Shown one piece after another: positions 1-3,118 of a DNA stretch of 6,057 bases. The translations under genes and the position numbers were made by a program. Numbering within the stretch: position 1 is the first letter of the stretch; the number at the start of each line of letters is the position of its first letter. Source of the DNA: Deltaproteobacteria bacterium UBA7527 (lineage in GTDB: Bacteria; Desulfobacterota; Syntrophorhabdia; Syntrophorhabdales; Syntrophorhabdaceae); contig DLMV01000036.1 of the NCBI GenBank assembly GCA_002478225.1, positions 6,801-12,857 on the forward strand, read 5' to 3'. The notes under the pieces were generated by a model that worked only from the letters and a program-made list of their open reading frames with translations, did no database searches and was not told the DNA's origin.

Positions 1-26
1 TTTGGGCACCAAGCAATATACTGAAA

Positions 27-1526
27 TCACTTGACCCCTTGACCCCTCGAACCTTCGATCCCTGCATTTATTGCCTTCCTCGCAAGGATCTCTTCTGTCC
101 TGATCGTGTCCTTGAAGGCATCGTTCCTGTTCGCCGCCTCGATCGAGAGCGCCGCATCGGTGTTTCCCGACCAGCGCCTGCAAAGATAGAGGCTTTCGAA
201 GATCCTCCCGATACGGTATTCCCTGCATATGCGAAGCGCTGCCGCGTAGTCCTCACCATAGCTCACGTTCAGGAAACCGATCCCGCGCATGATATCCGTA
301 TCAAATGCCCGCGGAGCGCCGAGGCCGTTTATCCGAAGCGCATTATTGTGCCCGTTCCCGTCGGTCCATTCCCGGTGGTCGATGATCCCCGGCGGTATCT
401 CCTCCAGCCTTTCGTTGACGATGGTATACGAGCCGATCACCATTGCATATCTGCCTTCACGCAACATGTCGACTATCTTCTGCAGGACGTATCCGTCTAT
501 ATAGAGGTCGTCAGAGTCAAGCTGGACGGCATACCTCCCGCAGAATTGAGAATAGAGCGCCTCGTTCCAGCAGCCGCCGATACCGAGATCAGTCCTGGCC
601 GGGACAATATGTTTCAGGGTCGGACGCTGTCCTGTCATGCTTGACAGCAGGGCTGTTGTCCCATCCGTCGAATGATTATCCACGACAATAACATTGAATG
701 GAAAGATCGTTTCCTGTGAGAGCGCGCTTCTCACGGCATCCGCGATCGTTCCCCTCCTGTTGCGGACGGGAATAACGACAGACGCCTCGACCGGAAAGGT
801 CCTGCGCTTCTCCCTGACCTGTCTCAGATCGTCTGGCGGCAGGTAGGCGCCGATCCTTTTCAGGTGATCCGTAAAGACCGCCTCCATCTCCTTCTGCACA
901 GCCTCATTCCTCGGATCAACGTACGAGAACAGCTTATCATCGCCGGTCGCCTTATCTGTCGAAAGCACTGAATAGAGCGGTTCTGCCAGGTGATGGACCG
1001 GGTTGTCGATGGAGACCTTCAGGCGGAGGTCATAAAGACCTGCATATCTTACATCAGAAATGGCCCCGTATCTTTTCACGGCATCATTGACGGCAGCCGT
1101 CGAAAAGAGCACTGCAGCGCCAAAATCGAAATCATCACGGACGCTTCCTGATTGGTGGTCGTTAAGCGGGTGGAGCTTCTTTCCCTTTTCGCCCTCATCG
1201 TAATAGTCGGAATAGACCATGCCGGCCTTCGTCGATCCCGCCGCCTCCAGCATCCTCTCCAGCGCCCCGGGCTCCACGAGAACAGCTTCAGGCTCTAATA
1301 AAAAAAGGATATGCTCCGCCTTAACATCATCAAGGACCATGCTGAGCGTTCGCCGAGAACAGATGGGATCTGCCGCGAGGAGGATATGCCCTGGAACGTC
1401 CAGGCGAACAGGATGGTCGTTTACAACAACGATATCTTCTACCAATGCCGATCCCGCGCAAGACCGCAGGCACCTTTCAAAGGAAGGTCCGGGGACATAC
1501 TGAGCGACCACACTGATCTTTTTCAT
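27..1526 (-). CDS. Two-domain family 2 glycosyltransferase (GT-A fold)
   Basis: This 499-residue protein probably transfers a sugar from a nucleotide-sugar donor to a surface glycan, lipid or protein acceptor; neither sugar nor acceptor can be read from the sequence. The catalytic domain is the C-terminal half (about 247-470). It opens with ASVVIPVRNRRGTI, continues with VIVVDNHSTDG (279-289), has a DxD-type metal/nucleotide-sugar motif DSDD (337-340), a probable catalytic-base motif GED (424-426), and ends in RRWSGN (450-455). The N-terminal half (1-240) looks like a second, degenerate GT-A domain: it starts KKISVVAQY, contains VYSDYYDE (104-111) and RDDFDFG (130-136), but has no convincing second DxD site. 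No signal peptide or membrane helix is seen, so it is likely cytoplasmic. The ATG at 1526 is preceded only by a weak AGG. The last residues (GSRGQGVK) are encoded by a short direct repeat. Family call is firm, specificity unknown. Confidence 0.9.
   Translation of the reverse strand: MKKISVVAQYVPGPSFERCLRSCAGSALVEDIVVVNDHPVRLDVPGHILLAADPICSRRTLSMVLDDVKAEHILFLLEPEAVLVEPGALERMLEAAGSTKAGMVYSDYYDEGEKGKKLHPLNDHQSGSVRDDFDFGAAVLFSTAAVNDAVKRYGAISDVRYAGLYDLRLKVSIDNPVHHLAEPLYSVLSTDKATGDDKLFSYVDPRNEAVQKEMEAVFTDHLKRIGAYLPPDDLRQVREKRRTFPVEASVVIPVRNRRGTIADAVRSALSQETIFPFNVIVVDNHSTDGTTALLSSMTGQRPTLKHIVPARTDLGIGGCWNEALYSQFCGRYAVQLDSDDLYIDGYVLQKIVDMLREGRYAMVIGSYTIVNERLEEIPPGIIDHREWTDGNGHNNALRINGLGAPRAFDTDIMRGIGFLNVSYGEDYAAALRICREYRIGRIFESLYLCRRWSGNTDAALSIEAANRNDAFKDTIRTEEILARKAINAGIEGSRGQGVK
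31..46. repeat. Two tandem copies of an 8-nt unit at the end of the glycosyltransferase gene
   Basis: TTGACCCC occurs twice in tandem (31-38 and 39-46), followed by the looser copies TCGAACC and TTCGATCC. The array encodes the last residues of the minus-strand glycosyltransferase and ends next to its stop codon (27-29). It resembles in style the heptamer arrays past the other two gene ends in this window, although the period here is 8. Confidence 0.55.
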
Positions 1527-1533
1527 TGCCTAC

Positions 1534-1542
1534 ATATTAGCA
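1534..1542 (-). promoter_or_regulatory. Candidate extended -10 promoter for the glycosyltransferase
   Basis: On the minus strand the bases read TGC-TAATAT, an extended -10 element (TGn plus a 4/6 match to TATAAT). No good -35 hexamer lies at the usual distance. The hexamer ends 7 nt before the ATG at 1526, so a start 6-7 nt downstream of it would give a message with almost no leader, consistent with the weak ribosome binding site. It is a pattern match only, in an AT-rich spacer where chance matches are common. Confidence 0.3.
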
Positions 1543-1734
1543 TATCCAATCTCAGTAAGCATTACCTCTTATCTTGAAATAAGCTGCCAGAGGACCAGTA
1601 GCTCCTGTAGGGATAGAGGTAGAGGGAAATGACAACAGAGCATGTCATCGACAAGGGGGCCAAAATGGCTATTATATGAATGGAGCATAATAGGAACACC
1701 TTCATGAAATACTATAATTGGAATGATGAAAGCG

Positions 1735-1762
1735 AGGACAGAGGACTATAAGGAATTATAAT
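1735..1762 (+). promoter_or_regulatory. Candidate sigma-70 promoter for the methyltransferase
   Basis: A perfect TATAAT lies at 1757-1762, with AGGACA (4/6 match to TTGACA) at 1735-1740, a 16-nt spacer. Transcription would start near 1769, only about 4 nt before the ATG at 1773. No Shine-Dalgarno sequence lies within 15 nt of that ATG (AAGGA at 1750-1754 is too far), so the message would be leaderless or nearly so. A second TATAAT at 1713-1718 has no supporting -35 and would give a normal leader. Apart from these AT-rich elements I see nothing firm in the 1527-1772 divergent spacer. Confidence 0.4.
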
Positions 1763-1772
1763 AAATAACAGC

Positions 1773-2387
1773 ATGGATCAAAAAACCTGCTCGTGGGATT
1801 CCGATGATTACGCAGCGCATTCCTCTATCCAATACGAATGGGCGCGGAAATTGATAGAAAAACTTCACCTTAACGGCGAGGAATCGGTCATCGATATCGG
1901 ATGCGGGGACGGGAAGGTTACTGCCCTGATCGGCTCATATCTGAAAAATGGAAGCGTTACCGGCATAGACAGCTCTGCGGATATGATAGCTTTTGCTCAA
2001 AAGAATTTTTCTCCTCTGAAATACCCCAATCTGACTTTTGTCCTTCAGGATGCGGCAAAGCTCAATTTTAAGGACCGGTTCGATGTTGCCTTTTCGAATG
2101 CCACGCTTCATTGGGCAAAAGATCACATATCTGTATTGAGAGGCATTAAAAAAGGTTTGAAAAGGTCAGGCAGGATATTGTTTCAGATGGGCGGCCAAGG
2201 CAATGTCCTGGATATCATTGCAGCGGTCACGGAAACAACAAGAACTGAGAAATGGCGGGTATATTTTAACGGATTTTCTTTTCCTTATCTCTTTTGTTCC
2301 TCTGATGAGTATAAACAATGGCTGAACGATACGGGTCTGCTCCATGTAAAAATGGTAAGGTTGGAGGTGGAGGCGATCGATCCATAA
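1773..2387 (+). CDS. SAM-dependent class I methyltransferase, apparently missing an internal C-terminal segment
   Basis: This 204-residue protein has a Rossmann-type S-adenosylmethionine-binding fold. Visible motifs are motif I VIDIGCGDGKVT (39-50), the acidic residue after strand 2 in VTGIDSS (62-68), motif II around DAAKLNF (93-99), and FDVAFSNATLHW (103-114), followed by LKRSGRILFQMG. The N-terminus (SWDSDDYAAHSS) and overall pattern resemble the trans-aconitate methyltransferase-like/class I family; the substrate cannot be assigned. Relatives as I recall them run to about 250-260 residues and end in HVKMVRLEVEA. Here that tail (191-201) comes straight after YKQWLNDTGL (180-189), and the W-x-TTW-x-PY region expected between them is absent. 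The SAM-binding core is complete, but the missing part contributes to the substrate pocket, so activity is uncertain. The ATG is chosen because the family N-terminus starts there and an in-frame stop lies at 1749-1751. Confidence 0.85.
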   Translation: MDQKTCSWDSDDYAAHSSIQYEWARKLIEKLHLNGEESVIDIGCGDGKVTALIGSYLKNGSVTGIDSSADMIAFAQKNFSPLKYPNLTFVLQDAAKLNFKDRFDVAFSNATLHWAKDHISVLRGIKKGLKRSGRILFQMGGQGNVLDIIAAVTETTRTEKWRVYFNGFSFPYLFCSSDEYKQWLNDTGLLHVKMVRLEVEAIDP

Positions 2388-2399
2388 CCAACCAGGCGG

Positions 2400-2437
2400 A
2401 CGGGAAAGCCGTGCACTTCCGCCGCCGGTCTTTCCGT
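2400..2437 (+). terminator. Weak hairpin after the methyltransferase gene
   Basis: Starting 13 nt after the stop, bases 2400-2408 (ACGGGAAAG) pair with 2430-2437 (CTTTCCGT), giving 8 bp with one bulged G and a GC-rich loop of about 21 nt. No T-tract follows, so it is a poor intrinsic terminator. It may only attenuate, or have no role, and read-through into the small membrane protein gene is possible. Confidence 0.25.
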
Positions 2438-2457
2438 TATGCATGGAATATAGAACA

Positions 2458-2466
2458 GAGAGGGGG
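2458..2466 (+). promoter_or_regulatory. Ribosome binding site that sets the start of the small membrane protein
   Basis: The purine run GAGAGGGGG ends 6 nt before the ATG at 2473. An in-frame upstream ATG at 2443 has no comparable site and would add ten residues unlike anything expected before a membrane helix, so 2473 is preferred. Confidence 0.7.
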
Positions 2467-2472
2467 TCGTTT

Positions 2473-2751
2473 ATGAACAGCGATGGACAAAATGATCTTC
2501 TGGAAAAACTATCTGCCGTTCTGATCCGCTGTTTCTTTTTATCTTTGGCGCTGCTTTTCATCTGGCTCATTTTCTATTCGATCGGAGGAGGTGCCGGCTG
2601 CAGCCTTCATTCAAAATGGTTCGAGCTGAGCAAACATGATTATGACCTGTTGAACTATTTCGGGATAGCGTTCACAAAGATCTGCGCCATAATGTTTTTC
2701 CTGTTTCCCTATATCTCGATCAGGCTGGTGCTGCGCAGAAAGAAGGCGTAA
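2473..2751 (+). CDS. Small two-helix inner-membrane protein, DUF6868-like
   Basis: The product is 92 residues. A short polar N-terminus is followed by a hydrophobic helix (about 17-35), a loop with LHSKWFELSKHDYDLLNY (44-52 and on), a second hydrophobic helix (about 54-77) ending in FFLFPYISIRL, and a basic RRKKA tail. The conserved order H-x-x-WF, an aromatic/Asp pair, Y-x-x-x-x-x-x-K, then a PYI end of the second helix matches my recollection of DUF6868, a family of roughly 80-residue membrane proteins of unknown function. The basic tail suggests that the C-terminus is cytoplasmic and, with two helices, the N-terminus as well. It lies 85 nt downstream of the methyltransferase on the same strand and could share its transcript, but it has its own strong ribosome binding site. 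No function can be assigned; the family match should be confirmed by an HMM search. Confidence 0.8.
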   Translation: MNSDGQNDLLEKLSAVLIRCFFLSLALLFIWLIFYSIGGGAGCSLHSKWFELSKHDYDLLNYFGIAFTKICAIMFFLFPYISIRLVLRRKKA

Positions 2752-2756
2752 AGCAA

Positions 2757-2784
2757 GGATGCTGGATGCTTGATGCTGACTGCT
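2757..2784. repeat. Heptamer tandem repeat, four units
   Basis: Four adjacent 7-nt units begin 6 nt after the stop of the small membrane gene: GGATGCT (2757-2763), GGATGCT (2764-2770), TGATGCT (2771-2777) and GACTGCT (2778-2784). The first two are identical, the third differs by one base and the fourth is more diverged. It is non-coding and resembles the short tandemly repeated heptamers (STRRs) described in cyanobacteria. Confidence 0.75.
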
Positions 2785-2800
2785 GAAGACCGATCATCCG

Positions 2801-2820
2801 GCATGCAGCTTGTTGCATGC
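2801..2820. promoter_or_regulatory. Inverted repeat overlapping the -35 region of the RNA promoter
   Basis: GCATGCA (2801-2807) and TGCATGC (2814-2820) form a perfect 7-bp inverted repeat around a 6-nt centre. It sits 5 nt upstream of TATAAT (2826-2831), where a -35 box would normally be, so it could be an operator or activator site for the predicted RNA. It is not followed by a T-tract, so it is unlikely to be a terminator for the gene upstream. Confidence 0.4.
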
Positions 2821-2822
2821 TG

Positions 2823-2831
2823 TGCTATAAT
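2823..2831 (+). promoter_or_regulatory. Extended -10 promoter for the candidate structured RNA
   Basis: TGC followed by a perfect TATAAT (2826-2831) is an exact extended -10 element. No acceptable -35 hexamer lies 16-18 nt upstream; the inverted repeat occupies that place. The expected start, about 7 nt downstream (near 2838), coincides with the base of the predicted RNA stem. Confidence 0.5.
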
Positions 2832-2837
2832 TATATA

Positions 2838-2937
2838 TATCCTGAAGGCTGGTGAGGTTACCATACGTTCCCGGGTAGGCGGTCTTCGGGATCCATCTCT
2901 GGCGTGTCCAGAGCAAACCTCGCCAGGCTTTGGGATA
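2838..2937 (+). ncRNA. Candidate small structured RNA, three-way junction, family unknown
   Basis: Bases 2838-2859 pair with 2916-2937 in a 22-position stem with one mismatch (G2848 opposite G2927) and three G-U pairs (2843/2932, 2844/2931, 2853/2922). These would be A-C mismatches on the opposite strand, which favours plus-strand transcription. The 56 nt enclosed can form two hairpins: TCCCG (2869-2873) with CGGGA (2887-2891) around a 13-nt loop, and CTCTGG (2897-2902) with CCAGAG (2908-2913) around CGTGT. The expected start site falls at the first stem base. At about 100 nt it is the length of a small SRP RNA, but the conserved GGAAGCAG-type apical motif is absent; it is also too short for 6S RNA and matches no riboswitch signature I know. 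No U-tract terminator follows, so the 3' end is uncertain. No coding sequence lies downstream on the same strand, arguing against a leader element. Confidence 0.5.
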
Positions 2938-3056
2938 ACCCCTGCAGACAAAGTCATACATTTACCACAGTAGGTTTGGCTGAAATACACGAAACATTTT
3001 GCCGTGGAATTTAATATAGCCTGATGGAGACTAATACCGAATTGCATTCAAAAATA
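2938..3056. other. Remainder of the convergent intergenic gap
   Basis: Between the predicted RNA and the next repeats I see no gene, no clear terminator hairpin and no strong promoter. Short open frames on either strand here have no ribosome binding site and no recognisable protein pattern. It may include the 3' end of the RNA and the 3' untranslated region of the kinase message. Confidence 0.5.
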
Positions 3057-3070
3057 GAGCGAGGAGCGAG
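3057..3070. repeat. Tandem duplication of a heptamer (GAGCGAG)
   Basis: GAGCGAG occurs twice in direct succession (3057-3063 and 3064-3070). It has the same 7-nt period as the two other arrays in this gap but a different unit sequence. Confidence 0.5.
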
Positions 3071-3076
3071 CAAGAT

Positions 3077-3111
3077 CTTCACTTTTCACCTTTCACATTT
3101 TACCTTTAACG
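3077..3111. repeat. Degenerate heptamer tandem repeat, five units
   Basis: Five 7-nt units of the form TTTCACN follow one another: CTTCACT, TTTCACC, TTTCACA, TTTTACC and TTTAACG. The array begins 7 nt after the kinase stop codon on the minus strand, so it would lie in the 3' untranslated region of that message. Unit boundaries are slightly arbitrary, but the period of 7 is clear. Confidence 0.7.
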
Positions 3112-3118
3112 GCATCAG

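Noticed and set aside
39..644. 201-codon open frame on the plus strand
   Set aside because: It lies wholly antisense to the well-supported glycosyltransferase, has no recognisable domain, and its composition is what an antisense frame of a real gene would give.
2166..2570. 134-codon minus-strand frame across the methyltransferase 3' end and the small membrane gene
   Set aside because: It overlaps two better-supported genes on the other strand and its translation is rich in Arg/Ser/Pro with no protein family pattern.
2785..2887. 8-nt complementarity between 2785-2792 (GAAGACCG) and 2880-2887 (CGGTCTTC)
   Set aside because: The upstream half lies before the predicted transcription start, and an 8-nt match in a region this size is not unusual by chance.
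2838..2937. Signal recognition particle RNA, 6S RNA or tRNA as identity of the structured region
   Set aside because: The SRP apical motif is absent, the length is far below 6S RNA, and there is no T-loop or cloverleaf with a CCA end.
2770..2973. 67-codon plus-strand frame in the convergent gap
   Set aside because: It starts inside the repeat array, has no Shine-Dalgarno, and its start lies upstream of the strongest promoter there.
2709..3047. 112-codon minus-strand frame in the convergent gap
   Set aside because: It spans the heptamer array, the inverted repeat and the predicted RNA stem, has no ribosome binding site I can see, and no recognisable motif.
2752..3118. CRISPR array, retron or insertion sequence in the convergent gap
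   Set aside because: The repeats are 7 nt with no spacers, there is no reverse transcriptase or transposase, and no target-site duplication flanks the long inverted repeat.
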